DNA of 64,000 bases, taken from Lysinibacillus macroides. Lineage in GTDB: Bacteria; Bacillota; Bacilli; Bacillales_A; Planococcaceae. Numbering within the stretch: the first letter of the stretch is position 1; each line of letters opens with the position of its first letter. The notes under the pieces were generated by a model, which was not told the origin of the DNA, searched no databases, and saw only the letters and a program-made list of their open reading frames with translations. The position numbers were made by a program, and so were the translations under genes. The stretch spans positions 1,468,949 to 1,532,948 of the forward strand of contig NZ_LGCI01000005.1 in NCBI RefSeq assembly GCF_001281525.1. The letters run 5' to 3'. This document shows positions 1 through 8,419 of the stretch, in pieces.

Positions 1-1
1 T

Positions 2-634
2 GGTGGCTATGATGTACAAATGGCGAAAAAAATCGCTGAAGGTTTAGGCAAAGAGTTAGTCATTGTTAAAATGGAATGGGACGGTCTAGTACCAGCGCTA
101 CAGTCCAATAAAATTGATGCTATTATCGCAGGTATGTCGCCAACTGAAGAGCGTAAGCAAACAATTGATTTTACAGAAAACTATTACACATCTGATTTTG
201 TGATCGTTGTGAAAAAAGGCAGTGAATTTGAAACGGCAACATCGATTCAAGATTTCTCAGGTGCTAAAATTACATCACAATTGAATACATCAAACTATAA
301 TGTTATTGATCAAATTGAGGGTGTAGAGAAGCAAACAGCAATGGAAAACTTCCCAGCCATGCGTGTTGCTTTAGAGGCTGGTAAAATTGATGGCTATGTA
401 GCAGAGCGTCCAGAGGGTATTTCTGCTGCAGCAGCGAACGATAAATTCACATATGTTTCATTTGAAGAAGATAAAGGCTTTGAGACAGATCTTTCAAACA
501 CATCTATTGCTGTAGGCTTACGCAAAGAGGATGCAAATCTCGATAAAATCAATGAAATCCTCCAAGGTATTTCCGAAGATGAGCGTCAGCAAATTATGGA
601 AGATGCAATTAAGCAGCAACCAGCAGCACAATAA
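2..634 (+). CDS. Amino-acid ABC transporter substrate-binding protein (C-terminal part)
   Basis: Extracellular solute-binding component of an amino-acid importer; it would hand ligand to the permease encoded at 789. The frame is open from base 2 leftward, so the start and signal/lipobox lie outside the window and about 210 residues are visible. The SBP_bac_3 fold is suggested by the DAIIAGMSPTEERKQ segment, the FTENYYTSDF strand and the second-lobe IAVGLRKED segment, which are typical of polar amino-acid binders. The stop is followed by an intercistronic hairpin and then permease and ATPase genes on the same strand, the usual order for this importer class. Substrate cannot be told from sequence alone. 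Confidence 0.93.
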   Translation, partial: GGYDVQMAKKIAEGLGKELVIVKMEWDGLVPALQSNKIDAIIAGMSPTEERKQTIDFTENYYTSDFVIVVKKGSEFETATSIQDFSGAKITSQLNTSNYNVIDQIEGVEKQTAMENFPAMRVALEAGKIDGYVAERPEGISAAAANDKFTYVSFEEDKGFETDLSNTSIAVGLRKEDANLDKINEILQGISEDERQQIMEDAIKQQPAAQ

Positions 635-641
635 TAACATT

Positions 642-666
642 GCACGGACTAGCTACTGGTCCGTGC
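642..666 (+). other. Intercistronic hairpin between binding protein and permease
   Basis: GCACGGAC (642-649) pairs perfectly with GTCCGTGC (659-666). No T-run follows, so it is not a full terminator. Such hairpins between binding-protein and permease genes often stabilise upstream mRNA or cause partial termination, giving excess binding protein; that role is inferred here. Confidence 0.55.
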
Positions 667-788
667 ACTATCATTTCATCATTATTAAAATGAGAACCTC
701 TCTACATAATGATACAGTTCTAGTCAATATCGAATACTAGAACAAAAAAGATATACACAAGCAACACGCGCTTGTTAGGAGGATCATC

Positions 789-1514
789 ATGAGTCTTGAA
801 TGGATACTTTCAATTATTGAAAACAACTGGCAAATGTTTTTACGAGGTGCGTATTATACATTACTGATTTCGATTATTAGTACAATTATTGGTGCATTTA
901 TCGGATTTTTCATTGGAATTATGCATACGATTCCTGTTCGTAAAAAGAATTTGAAATTTTATAGTTTAAAGCTTATTAATTTTATACTAACATGCTATGT
1001 TGAATTTTTCCGTGGTACACCAATGATTGTACAGGCGATGGTTGTCTATTACGGATTAGATATTGCATTTGGCATTGATATGCACTTTATCACAGCAGGG
1101 ATTGTTGTTGTTTCACTGAATACAGGTGCTTATATGGCAGAAATTGTGCGTGGTGGGATTGTGTCGATTGATAAAGGTCAATACGAAGCAGCATCAGCGA
1201 TTGGTATGAATCACGTTAAAATTATGTTCTATGTTGTCTTGCCACAAGTTGCACGTAATATACTGCCAGCAACAGGGAACCAATTAATTATGAATATTAA
1301 GGATACGGCTGTTTTAAATGTGATTGGAGTAACAGAGCTATTCTTCCAAACAAAATCAATTGCAGGAAACAATTTCCGTTATTTCGAGTCATTCTTTGTG
1401 GCATGTGTGCTTTATTTCGTTATGACATTTACCGCATCTCGCATTCTTCTATATGTTGAAAAACGTTTGGATGGACCTGATGCCTATCAAAAAGAACAAA
1501 AGGAAGCTGTATAG
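789..1514 (+). CDS. Amino-acid ABC transporter permease
   Basis: Inner-membrane subunit forming the translocation channel of the importer. The 241-residue protein has several hydrophobic segments (about residues 20-45, 65-90, 100-120 and 190-215), the FRGTP motif at 74-78 typical of HisM/GlnP permeases, and an EAA loop at about 133-160 (EAASAIGM ... LPQ) that docks onto the ATPase. AGGAGG lies just before the ATG at 789. The gap to the ATPase gene is 12 bp, indicating one transcript. Only one permease gene is present, so a homodimer is expected. Confidence 0.94.
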   Translation: MSLEWILSIIENNWQMFLRGAYYTLLISIISTIIGAFIGFFIGIMHTIPVRKKNLKFYSLKLINFILTCYVEFFRGTPMIVQAMVVYYGLDIAFGIDMHFITAGIVVVSLNTGAYMAEIVRGGIVSIDKGQYEAASAIGMNHVKIMFYVVLPQVARNILPATGNQLIMNIKDTAVLNVIGVTELFFQTKSIAGNNFRYFESFFVACVLYFVMTFTASRILLYVEKRLDGPDAYQKEQKEAV

Positions 1515-1526
1515 GGGGACGCACAA

Positions 1527-2258
1527 ATGGCTGTTATTAAAATTGAGCATTTAAGTAAATCATTTGGACGTAACCAAGTGTTAAAAGATGTGAATTTTCA
1601 AGTAGAGAAGGGTGAGGTTGTTTGCTTAATTGGCTCCTCTGGCTCTGGTAAATCAACATTACTACGCTGCATTAATTTATTGGAAACGCCAAGTGGTGGA
1701 CAAATTATTTATAAAGGGGAAGACATCCTTGATGATAAGCATAATATCGACGAATATCGTACACATCTAGGAATGGTGTTCCAGCAGTTTAATTTATTTA
1801 ATAATCATAATGTTTTAAGTAACTGTACAGTAGGGCAAATGAAGGTATTAAAGCGCTCTAAAAAGGAAGCAGAGGAAATAGCGCTGAAATATTTAAAAAT
1901 CGTTGGCATGGATCAATATGTGAATGCTAAGCCTCGTCAGCTATCAGGAGGTCAAAAACAGCGTGTAGCAATTGCACGTGCATTATCGATGAATCCTGAT
2001 GTAATGCTGTTTGATGAGCCAACATCCGCCCTTGATCCTGAAATGGTGGGTGAGGTATTAAAGGTAATGCGTCAGCTCGCCGATGAGGGAAATACGATGC
2101 TGATTGTCACGCATGAGATGGAGTTTGCGAAAGAAGTAGCAGATCGTGTGGTCTTTATGGATAAAGGAGTAATTGTCGAGGAAGGACCGCCTACCCAAGT
2201 ATTAGTACACCCACATCACGAACGCACAAAAGAGTTTTTAAAGCGTACATTAAAATAA
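1527..2258 (+). CDS. Amino-acid ABC transporter ATP-binding protein
   Basis: Cytoplasmic ATPase that powers the amino-acid importer. In 243 residues it carries Walker [10 protein letters not shown] (36-44), Q-loop Gln86, signature LSGGQ (139-143), Walker B LFDEP (161-165) and the switch histidine in VTHEM near 195. All catalytic residues are present and the length is normal for the GlnQ/HisP family. A GGGGG stretch precedes the ATG by about 8 bases. It is the last gene of the binding protein-permease-ATPase operon; a weak hairpin follows. Confidence 0.95.
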   Translation: MAVIKIEHLSKSFGRNQVLKDVNFQVEKGEVVCLIGSSGSGKSTLLRCINLLETPSGGQIIYKGEDILDDKHNIDEYRTHLGMVFQQFNLFNNHNVLSNCTVGQMKVLKRSKKEAEEIALKYLKIVGMDQYVNAKPRQLSGGQKQRVAIARALSMNPDVMLFDEPTSALDPEMVGEVLKVMRQLADEGNTMLIVTHEMEFAKEVADRVVFMDKGVIVEEGPPTQVLVHPHHERTKEFLKRTLK

Positions 2259-2265
2259 AGCGTAT

Positions 2266-2308
2266 AAATCCGTGTAGCCTTCTGTGGAAAGTGAAGCGGA
2301 TTTTTAGC
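2266..2308 (+). terminator. Possible terminator of the amino-acid importer operon
   Basis: AAATCCG (2266-2272) pairs with CGGATTT (2297-2303), followed by TTTTT-rich sequence. The 24-base loop makes it weak, but the position at the end of the operon fits. Confidence 0.4.
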
Positions 2309-2441
2309 GTTTTTCTAGCACGGTGGAAGGTTCCTGCATCGGGTTGGTCTTATAGAATCAGTCATCTAACAAAATTCTTATTAACGCTTCAGAAGATTTA
2401 ACGACAATTACTATTCAACACACTTTGTTAGGAGGGAAGCT

Positions 2442-3194
2442 ATGCATGATTTATCAGGAAAGGTTATTCTTATTACAGGTGCAAGCTCCGGTATTGGACT
2501 AGCCACAGCTGAGCTACTGGCCGCTAAAGGGGCTAAAGTCATTATGAATTATCATTCAAATATGAAGGGTGCGATGGAAGCCGTCCAGCGTATTCGAGAA
2601 AAAGATGGAGATGCCATTGCCATTCAAGCGGATGTGATGAAAAAAGAAAAAGTGAACGCAATGGTTGAGCAGGCTACTGCTGCATTTGGCACAATTGATG
2701 TTTTAGTCAATAACGCTGGTGGTGGTCTCCGCCAAAGTACATTTATGGATATGAGTGAGGAGCTATGGGAGGAAACGTTCAAGCTGAATGTCAACAGTGT
2801 CCTCTTATGCTCCCAAGCTGTATTAAAATATATGATGCCGAAAAAAAGCGGAAAAATTATTAATATATCTTCAGCGGCTGCACGTATTGGTGGTGCAGGT
2901 GAAAGTATTCATTATGCATCTGCTAAAGGAGCGATCAATACGATGACAATTGGCATGTCCAGAGAGCTAATTAAATATGGAGTTATCGTAAATGGGGTAG
3001 CACCAGGAATAGTAGAAACGCCTTTTCATAATAAATTTGCGCCCAGTGATAATCGACTTGAGCGTATGGCTTCATCTGTACCTATTAATCGGGCAGCAAC
3101 ACCTGTCGAAATAGCGGAGGTAATTGCCTTTCTTTCCTCCGATGCTTCAAATTATATCCTCGGAGAAATTATACATGTTAGTGGTGGAAGATAA
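2442..3194 (+). CDS. SDR family NAD(P)-dependent oxidoreductase
   Basis: Soluble short-chain dehydrogenase that would oxidise or reduce a carbonyl/hydroxyl substrate with NAD(P)H. The 250-residue length is standard for classical SDRs. The Rossmann motif TGASSGIG is at 12-19, NNAG at 90-93, catalytic Ser at 143/144 and the YxxxK pair Tyr158/Lys162 (YASAK). It resembles FabG and glucose dehydrogenase but no sequence feature fixes the substrate. AGGAGGG lies 7 bases before the ATG. It is a single-gene unit flanked by hairpins. Confidence 0.92.
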   Translation: MHDLSGKVILITGASSGIGLATAELLAAKGAKVIMNYHSNMKGAMEAVQRIREKDGDAIAIQADVMKKEKVNAMVEQATAAFGTIDVLVNNAGGGLRQSTFMDMSEELWEETFKLNVNSVLLCSQAVLKYMMPKKSGKIINISSAAARIGGAGESIHYASAKGAINTMTIGMSRELIKYGVIVNGVAPGIVETPFHNKFAPSDNRLERMASSVPINRAATPVEIAEVIAFLSSDASNYILGEIIHVSGGR

Positions 3195-3219
3195 ATGTTA
3201 AATTTAGCTGGGAAAAAGC

Positions 3220-3243
3220 CTTGCTACAATAAAATATAGCAAG
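3220..3243 (+). terminator. Weak terminator-like hairpin after the SDR gene
   Basis: CTTGCTA (3220-3226) pairs with TAGCAAG (3237-3243), without a good T-run. It lies 26 bases beyond the SDR stop. Confidence 0.3.
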
Positions 3244-3291
3244 ACGCTTCAATCTTTTATAAATAAATTTTAAGATCACTCAACAGAATAG

Positions 3292-3387
3292 CTATTTTCT
3301 GGAATTCCACTCTGCATAAAGGACAAAGCAGATTGCGAATGCTACGGCAATAATAAAAAACCATTGCGGTACACCACCAAAACTCAT
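3292..3387 (-). CDS. Small predicted membrane protein (31 aa)
   Basis: Short gene. Reading down the minus strand from ATG at 3387 gives 31 residues starting MSFGGVPQWFF, then one hydrophobic helix (about residues 9-24), then AEWNSRK and a TAG stop. AGGTG sits 6-7 bases before the ATG. The start, single helix and charged tail look like a genuine single-pass micro-protein rather than a chance frame. It faces the next gene divergently. I do not recognise the family and infer only membrane location. Confidence 0.55.
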   Translation of the reverse strand: MSFGGVPQWFFIIAVAFAICFVLYAEWNSRK

Positions 3388-3522
3388 GCTAACACCTCAA
3401 CTATTCAAAATTTTTTGGATTAAACAGGTCTTCTATCGCTTTTTTCTCCACAAAGACCTAAAAATATTATAAAATAAGCAATAGACATTAGCTTTGCGCT
3501 AGTAAAGAGAGGTAGAGAGAAT

Positions 3523-3720
3523 ATGTTACATTTAAAATGGAAAGATGCGCCCACATTACGTACTGTCACTTGCAAACATACAAATGCATCAAAATACTTA
3601 GTGTCAAACGTATTAACAGTTGGGAAAGAATATGAAGTGAAAAATGAAACAGAGGAGTTCATTTTTATCATCGATAATACAGGAAAAATCGGTGGCTACT
3701 ATAAAGATTATTTTGAATAA
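3523..3720 (+). CDS. Small conserved protein, probable DUF6501 type (65 aa)
   Basis: Soluble 65-residue protein with alternating strands, rich in polar and aromatic residues (VGKEYEVKNETEEF, GGYYKDYF). It resembles short uncharacterised Bacillales proteins grouped as DUF6501; I recognise this by eye only. A purine-rich GAGAGGTAGAGAG site precedes the ATG. A strong terminator follows the stop immediately, so it is probably monocistronic. Function unknown. Confidence 0.75.
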   Translation: MLHLKWKDAPTLRTVTCKHTNASKYLVSNVLTVGKEYEVKNETEEFIFIIDNTGKIGGYYKDYFE

Positions 3721-3729
3721 ATAATAGCG

Positions 3730-3762
3730 GGGTGGTTCAGAGTTGCTGAGCCACCCTTTTTT
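3730..3762 (+). terminator. Rho-independent terminator
   Basis: GGGTGGTTCAG (3730-3740) pairs with CTGAGCCACCC (3746-3756) through 11 bp with one G-U pair, followed by TTTTTT. It ends the small gene at 3523-3720. Confidence 0.9.
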
Positions 3763-3770
3763 CGGACATG

Positions 3771-4838
3771 CTAGTCTCTTTCAAAGCTGCGAGCATTTGC
3801 TACATCCTGTAATTGCTGCTTTTCCTGTTCGGTTGCTGTATGTAGCGCAAAAACATCCTTAATGGCTGTCTGAAGCTCTAGCTGGGTTTCTTTAAATTTC
3901 GATACTTGCTGCTCAAAGGAAGGGCTTGCAAAGCGATCCTGTGCACGTGACAAGCGTTCCTCTAACTGGGTATAGTGATGGTCCATATGCATCGATAACA
4001 TCATCGCAAGCTGATTTTTCCATAGAGGAATCAAGGTTACAATAGAAAACTCTATTTTTTCAGCCAAAGTTTGATTCGCCTGTTGAATCATACGAATTTG
4101 TGGAGCTGTTTGAAGTGCAACTTGCTGTGAGATCTGTAAATCATAAATACGCTGATCCAGTCGTTCGATTTGTGCAGTAAAGTCATTGAGCTGTTGAATG
4201 GCTAACGGTTGCTTTGTTGCTTGAACATTCATGACCTTTGCTGGTAGCTCCTCCCCGATCACTTGCTGCTTTTTCATTTGACCCGCTGCAATGGCTGTAG
4301 CCAATTCCTCAAAAAATCCTCGATTATGTGCATAAAGTGCCTCTAAGTTTTCAACATCTTTCATAAGCTGAAGCTGTGCACGTTCTAGCTGTACGCCAAT
4401 GCGCTCTACCTGTATACTAATACGTTCAAATTCCGTTAAGGTTTGTTTGACGGTGGGCTCTGTTTTACTAAAGATTTTTTTCAAAAAGGACTGCTTCTTT
4501 GGCTCTAAAGCTGCTGGATCTACCCGATCCAATGTTTGCATAAGGGAATCAAGCATTTGCCCAATTTTCGTGACATCTTTTTGCTTGACCTGTGCTAGCA
4601 TACGATCTGCAAATTGAGAAAGGGCTCGCTGTGAATCATGCCCAAGTGACAGCAACGATTCAAAATTAGCCAAATCAATTTGACTCGCATACAGCAATGC
4701 ACGACTTTGTGCAAGAGGCGATAGCGTTTCAAATGTCGCCATCGCCTCTTGCTGTGGAGTCGTCTCTAAGTAGGATTGCACGAGCGGAGAAAGTCCTGGT
4801 ATTGTATGGAGCTGAAATGCATGGTTGTTTGCTGTCAT
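3771..4838 (-). CDS. telA: TelA/YaaN family toxic anion resistance protein
   Basis: Cytoplasmic protein of the TelA family, linked historically to tellurite and other toxic-anion resistance and to cell-envelope stress, mechanism unknown. The 355-residue protein is almost wholly helical, with long coiled-coil stretches (about 85-215 and 240-340) rich in Gln, Glu and Leu and no transmembrane segment. Its ATG overlaps the stop of xpaC in an ATGA tetranucleotide, so the two are translationally coupled, as in Bacillus subtilis xpaC-yaaN. The family assignment is firm; a direct role in tellurite resistance in this organism is not shown. Confidence 0.9.
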   Translation of the reverse strand: MTANNHAFQLHTIPGLSPLVQSYLETTPQQEAMATFETLSPLAQSRALLYASQIDLANFESLLSLGHDSQRALSQFADRMLAQVKQKDVTKIGQMLDSLMQTLDRVDPAALEPKKQSFLKKIFSKTEPTVKQTLTEFERISIQVERIGVQLERAQLQLMKDVENLEALYAHNRGFFEELATAIAAGQMKKQQVIGEELPAKVMNVQATKQPLAIQQLNDFTAQIERLDQRIYDLQISQQVALQTAPQIRMIQQANQTLAEKIEFSIVTLIPLWKNQLAMMLSMHMDHHYTQLEERLSRAQDRFASPSFEQQVSKFKETQLELQTAIKDVFALHTATEQEKQQLQDVANARSFERD

Positions 4839-5485
4839 TTGTCATCGCCTCGCCAGTCCAATTGTTCTCTACGTCTAAGATTGGAGCGATTTGCAAATTC
4901 AATCTCCATTTGCAGGTGATCAATATCATTTGCAAGCGCATCCTTTAAATCGATTTGAATCGTATCGTTTAAATCGGTTAATGTCTCACGTGTTTTTGAT
5001 AATGTCAGTTGAATATCCTTATCCTTCACAGGCTGCTTTGACAGCATTGAATATTTCTCTGTTAATTCGACAGCAGAAGGTAAGTGCGCATAGAAAAATG
5101 GCTCAACATTATAAAATTTACGTGGATCAGTCTTCACGATTTTTACAATATTTTTGGAGATACGTGTCATTTCCAGTAGTTGCTTAAAGGCTGCAACAGA
5201 GCGTACACGTAAATAATTTTGACTTAATGTTTGAATTTGTTTATTCGCTGTTGATAGCTGTGTTTCAATATGTTTGTATTCTTCTTTTGTGATGCCTGCT
5301 ATTTGCATGACTTTTCTTTTTTGTCTATGTTTCAGCAATGCTGTACTCGTCGCATACGAACCTGCAAACAGTAAACCACCAAGGAAGAATCCAGGATTTG
5401 CCGCAATTGCTGCGATAGAAACAGTTGTGAGCGAAATAAAGAAGCTAGCAGTATGTCTTGAAAAAAACTGTCCAACACTAAGCAT
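4835..5485 (-). CDS. xpaC: XpaC family protein (5-bromo-4-chloroindolyl phosphate hydrolysis protein)
   Basis: Partner of TelA, named for the phosphatase-indicator phenotype of the Bacillus homologue; no catalytic motif is visible. A hydrophobic N-terminus (about residues 13-45, probably two short membrane passes) precedes a helical cytoplasmic part with coiled-coil character. I start it at the ATG at 5485 (MLSVGQFF) because AAGGAGGAAGGAAC lies just upstream; the frame is open 19 codons further but without a ribosome site. First gene of the xpaC-telA operon. The membrane anchor suggests the pair works at the envelope. Confidence 0.88.
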   Translation of the reverse strand: MLSVGQFFSRHTASFFISLTTVSIAAIAANPGFFLGGLLFAGSYATSTALLKHRQKRKVMQIAGITKEEYKHIETQLSTANKQIQTLSQNYLRVRSVAAFKQLLEMTRISKNIVKIVKTDPRKFYNVEPFFYAHLPSAVELTEKYSMLSKQPVKDKDIQLTLSKTRETLTDLNDTIQIDLKDALANDIDHLQMEIEFANRSNLRRREQLDWRGDDK

Positions 5486-5784
5486 TGTTCCTTCCTCCTT
5501 GCTTTTCAATATATCTATCTTCTTATACGAAATAATCGACATAAAGTTTCATTGAAAAAAGAAACTCTACATAAATTTTACTGCGAATCGCTAACTTTCT
5601 CAATGATAATACATAGAAAAAGCAAGATGTTTTCCTAATAATGGTCGTATAAGGGATAGCATTGAGCGGTTTTATCCAATTAAGAAGCATCAAACAAATA
5701 ATTAAGGTGTCACATTATAAAGCGTCACTTTTTTGTGAAACTTTTGCCAATTATATTCGTAAGTTAGGCAAGGGGGAATAGGAC

Positions 5785-5994
5785 ATGGCGAAAATTTATA
5801 GGTTGTTCATTACAAAAGGAAATGATGGACAAGAATACGAACAGCAGATTGAAGAAAAAGTATTTAAGAGAAAGGTGAAGTTAAAAGAATATTTAAACAA
5901 AGAAGGCTATTTTAAGGAATCCAAAAATCAATATATGAAAATCACAGAAGCATCTATATCTGTTGCTGAAATTCACAAAGTGAAAATTAAATAA
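5785..5994 (+). CDS. Hypothetical protein (69 aa)
   Basis: Not recognised. A 69-residue basic, soluble protein (many Lys: FKRKVKLKEYLNKEG) with a mixed alpha/beta pattern. GGGGGAAT lies 8 bases before the ATG, which makes it a convincing gene. It stands alone; the 240 bp upstream carry no recognised signal and no clear terminator follows. Confidence 0.65.
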   Translation: MAKIYRLFITKGNDGQEYEQQIEEKVFKRKVKLKEYLNKEGYFKESKNQYMKITEASISVAEIHKVKIK

Positions 5995-6171
5995 TTACCA
6001 TTTTAGAATAGTACTGTATCCTATCAATTTCTGTATTGCGGGAGTACAACCAACCTCTCCTAATAAATCGTCAATAGGCGGATGCTCAGCCACAAGGTTT
6101 ATGATTTATAGCCAAGTGGTCGTAAGTATACTAGGGTAAAGGAAGGTATTTGTATGAGGGGGCTTAATTGA

Positions 6172-7032
6172 GTGAAGAAAATATACGGTGAATATACAAT
6201 TAATAATGTATCCATTGAATACACAATGGTAGGGATAGGGGAACCTGTACTTGTTTTTCACGGTGGGCATTCGAATTGTCATGAAGAATTTGGATATGAA
6301 GCATTAATAGAGAACGGCTTCTCTATTATCACACCTTCAAGGGCAGGGTATGGAAAAACATCCAAAGAGATAGGGGAGACTCTTTCTATGGCTTGTGACT
6401 ACTATGTAAAGCTTTTACAGCATTTAAATATTGAAAAGGTGCATGTAGTAGCGATATCAGCGGGTGGGCCAACGGGCATCATTTTTGCAAGTAAATTTCC
6501 ACATCTTACACGTTCACTTATATTGCAGTCGGCAGTCACTAAAGAATGGCTTATGCCAAAGGATCACACATATAAATTAGCATCGATCTTATTCAATGCT
6601 AGTACCGAAAAGTATACGTGGGCTATGATTGCTGGAATAACGAATGTTTTCCCACGCTTCATGTTTAAACAAATGTTTTCCTCCTTCAGCACTCTAAAAT
6701 ATAAACAGGCAAAAGACAAAATTAATAATAATGACATTCCATCAGTTGCTCAAATGAATCGTCGCCAACGTTCAGGTCATGGATTTTTAATGGATTTATC
6801 GCAAACCAAGGAACTAACCGTTAAGGATTTAAAGTCTATTAATTGCCCAACTTTGATTATGCATAGTAATTTTGATAGTGCAGTTTCTACAGAGCATGCC
6901 AAGCTAGCCCATGCCAATATACGACATTCCAAACTATATTTATTAGATACTTGGGGACACTTAATTTGGCTTGGCAATTTATCTCGACATACGAATGCAA
7001 TAGTTATTAAATTTTTAAAGAGTGACGGTTAA
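6172..7032 (+). CDS. Alpha/beta-fold hydrolase
   Basis: Soluble serine hydrolase of unknown substrate. The 286-residue chain has the oxyanion-loop motif HGG at 30-32, nucleophile elbow AISAG with Ser96, a probable acid in NFDSAV late in the chain, and the catalytic His263 in WGHLIWLGN. A cap region (about 120-190) separates the two halves. Translation begins at GTG 6172, preceded by GAGGGGG 7 bases upstream. Closest in style to haloperoxidase/esterase-like hydrolases, but specificity cannot be read from the sequence. Confidence 0.88.
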   Translation: MKKIYGEYTINNVSIEYTMVGIGEPVLVFHGGHSNCHEEFGYEALIENGFSIITPSRAGYGKTSKEIGETLSMACDYYVKLLQHLNIEKVHVVAISAGGPTGIIFASKFPHLTRSLILQSAVTKEWLMPKDHTYKLASILFNASTEKYTWAMIAGITNVFPRFMFKQMFSSFSTLKYKQAKDKINNNDIPSVAQMNRRQRSGHGFLMDLSQTKELTVKDLKSINCPTLIMHSNFDSAVSTEHAKLAHANIRHSKLYLLDTWGHLIWLGNLSRHTNAIVIKFLKSDG

Positions 7033-7245
7033 ATCACCTATAAAATAGTGGAAGCACATGTGGATGAAATGCGTAATAGTGGTCAATACGTTGAAGCAAA
7101 ACTTGGGAGGATGAAAGTAGTAGAAACGTTTAACAGCTTGCTAAAGGTTCTCACATATGCCACAACAAAAGAGCTCGGTTGCGTGTCTATAACAAAAACA
7201 TCCGCTTTCTGAATACACAGTAACCCTATAGATAGAAGCGGCTTA

Positions 7246-7275
7246 AAAGCACCTATTCAAATGAACGGGTGCTTT
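7246..7275. terminator. Bidirectional terminator between hydrolase and Uma2 genes
   Basis: AAAGCACC (7246-7253) pairs with GGGTGCTTT (about 7267-7275), with further pairing towards the loop; A/T-rich flanks on both sides. It lies between convergent genes ending at 7032 and 7304. Confidence 0.65.
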
Positions 7276-7303
7276 ACTATTTTAGTGCCAGAAATACGAA
7301 ACG

Positions 7304-7879
7304 CTAGTAAGTAATAACGTTTTCGAATACCTCTTTGATGTCGATTATAAAGTCATCATAAAGCGATACTTTAAAGGTGAGCACAGCTTCTGCTTTATCT
7401 TCCTCAGTCATTTCCAACCAATCATCATCAGGAATCACAGTATAGATATTATCCCATTTATATTTGCCATCTTTTAATAAATAGACTTCAATAGACTTCT
7501 CATCAGGACTAATTATCCAATATTCTTTTACACCATGCTTTTCATAAAGTGCCTTTTTATCGCCTTTATCCCGACGCGCTGTAGAGGGTGAAAGCACTTC
7601 GACCACTAAATCAGGTGCGCCATATACACCATCCCGCTTGATAATATCTTGATTACAGATAATCATGCTATCAGGTACGACCCTATTTTTTTCGTCTAGG
7701 TGAACATCTACGCCGTCAGAAAGATTAATACACTTTTTCCCTTTTAAATAAACACCAAATAGTATAGATAGATTGACAATGATCTTATTATGGTTAACAA
7801 CTGGACGTGGTGACATCATAATCGTTTTACCGTTAATCATTTCAGAACGCTGCTTTAAACGTCGTTCATCCATTGCCAT
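7304..7879 (-). CDS. Uma2 family protein (PD-(D/E)XK nuclease fold)
   Basis: 191-residue member of the Uma2 (former DUF820) family, predicted to share the restriction-endonuclease fold; biological substrate unknown. The family pattern is visible: VVPD with Asp70, APDLVVEVLSPST with Glu94, then KALYEKHGVKEYWIISP. AAGGAG lies 9 bases before the ATG at 7879. Single gene with a terminator downstream. Such genes occur in many paralogous copies in cyanobacteria and scattered copies in Bacillales; nuclease activity is inferred from fold only. Confidence 0.88.
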   Translation of the reverse strand: MAMDERRLKQRSEMINGKTIMMSPRPVVNHNKIIVNLSILFGVYLKGKKCINLSDGVDVHLDEKNRVVPDSMIICNQDIIKRDGVYGAPDLVVEVLSPSTARRDKGDKKALYEKHGVKEYWIISPDEKSIEVYLLKDGKYKWDNIYTVIPDDDWLEMTEEDKAEAVLTFKVSLYDDFIIDIKEVFENVITY

Positions 7880-8074
7880 TTGCTCCAGCTCCTTAATTTT
7901 ATTTGTGCTTCCAGTATAGCGTATATGCCATAGCTATTCTATTCATAGGGAGGGCCAAATTTAGCCCCCATCTTCTATTTAAAAACTTACCCCAGCAACG
8001 TCACTTTAGTTAAACCGTATTCATTCATCGTCGACAATAGCCAAAAAACTTGAAGAACCTTGCTACAACACTAC

Positions 8075-8110
8075 AAAAAGAAAAGAGCCAGACTAAACAA
8101 TGTCTGACTC
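8075..8110 (-). terminator. Terminator after the acylphosphatase-like gene
   Basis: On the minus strand GAGTCAGAC (8110-8102) pairs with GTCTGGCTC (8093-8085), followed by TTTTCTTTTT. The hairpin overlaps the TAG stop at 8093. Confidence 0.8.
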
Positions 8111-8374
8111 CATACGTACATATCCTTTTAAATCCTCATACAACTCTAATGAAAATGAATTGGAATCTGCTTGGGGGCTAACGCCTTTTTGTACAAAAAG
8201 AAGAAATTCATTGATGGCTTTTTCTGAGCCTTCCACTTCCACTTCAATTTGCTCTGCTTCATTAAGTTTACAGTATCCTTTTAATCTTAATTCAATTGCT
8301 TTTTGCTTAATAAAGAAACGATAGCCGGTTCCATAGACATCACCAAAAAATTTAATTCTTGCTCGTTTATTCAA
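8093..8374 (-). CDS. Acylphosphatase-like protein
   Basis: Small (93 aa) ferredoxin-like-fold protein of the acylphosphatase family, which hydrolyses acyl-phosphates. The phosphate-binding loop VYGTGYR keeps the catalytic Arg19. The second motif reads GYCKLN (33-38), where functional enzymes such as E. coli YccX have GYAKNL: the catalytic Asn position is Leu37 and an Asn follows one place later. Activity is therefore doubtful. It starts at TTG 8374, with AGGAGG 7 bases upstream. It lies 45 bp downstream of the chemoreceptor gene on the same strand and is probably co-transcribed. Confidence 0.82.
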   Translation of the reverse strand: MNKRARIKFFGDVYGTGYRFFIKQKAIELRLKGYCKLNEAEQIEVEVEGSEKAINEFLLFVQKGVSPQADSNSFSLELYEDLKGYVRMESDIV

Positions 8375-8419
8375 GCGAATACCTCCTACGAATGAGGGAA
8401 AGGAAATGTTCCTCGCCCT

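Noticed and set aside
3420..3671. 83-codon minus-strand frame over the DUF6501-type gene
   Set aside because: Antisense shadow; no ribosome site, while the plus-strand gene has both site and terminator.
7055..7210. Open stretch of about 50 codons after the hydrolase gene
   Set aside because: No ribosome site and no recognisable sequence; possibly an old remnant but unsupported.
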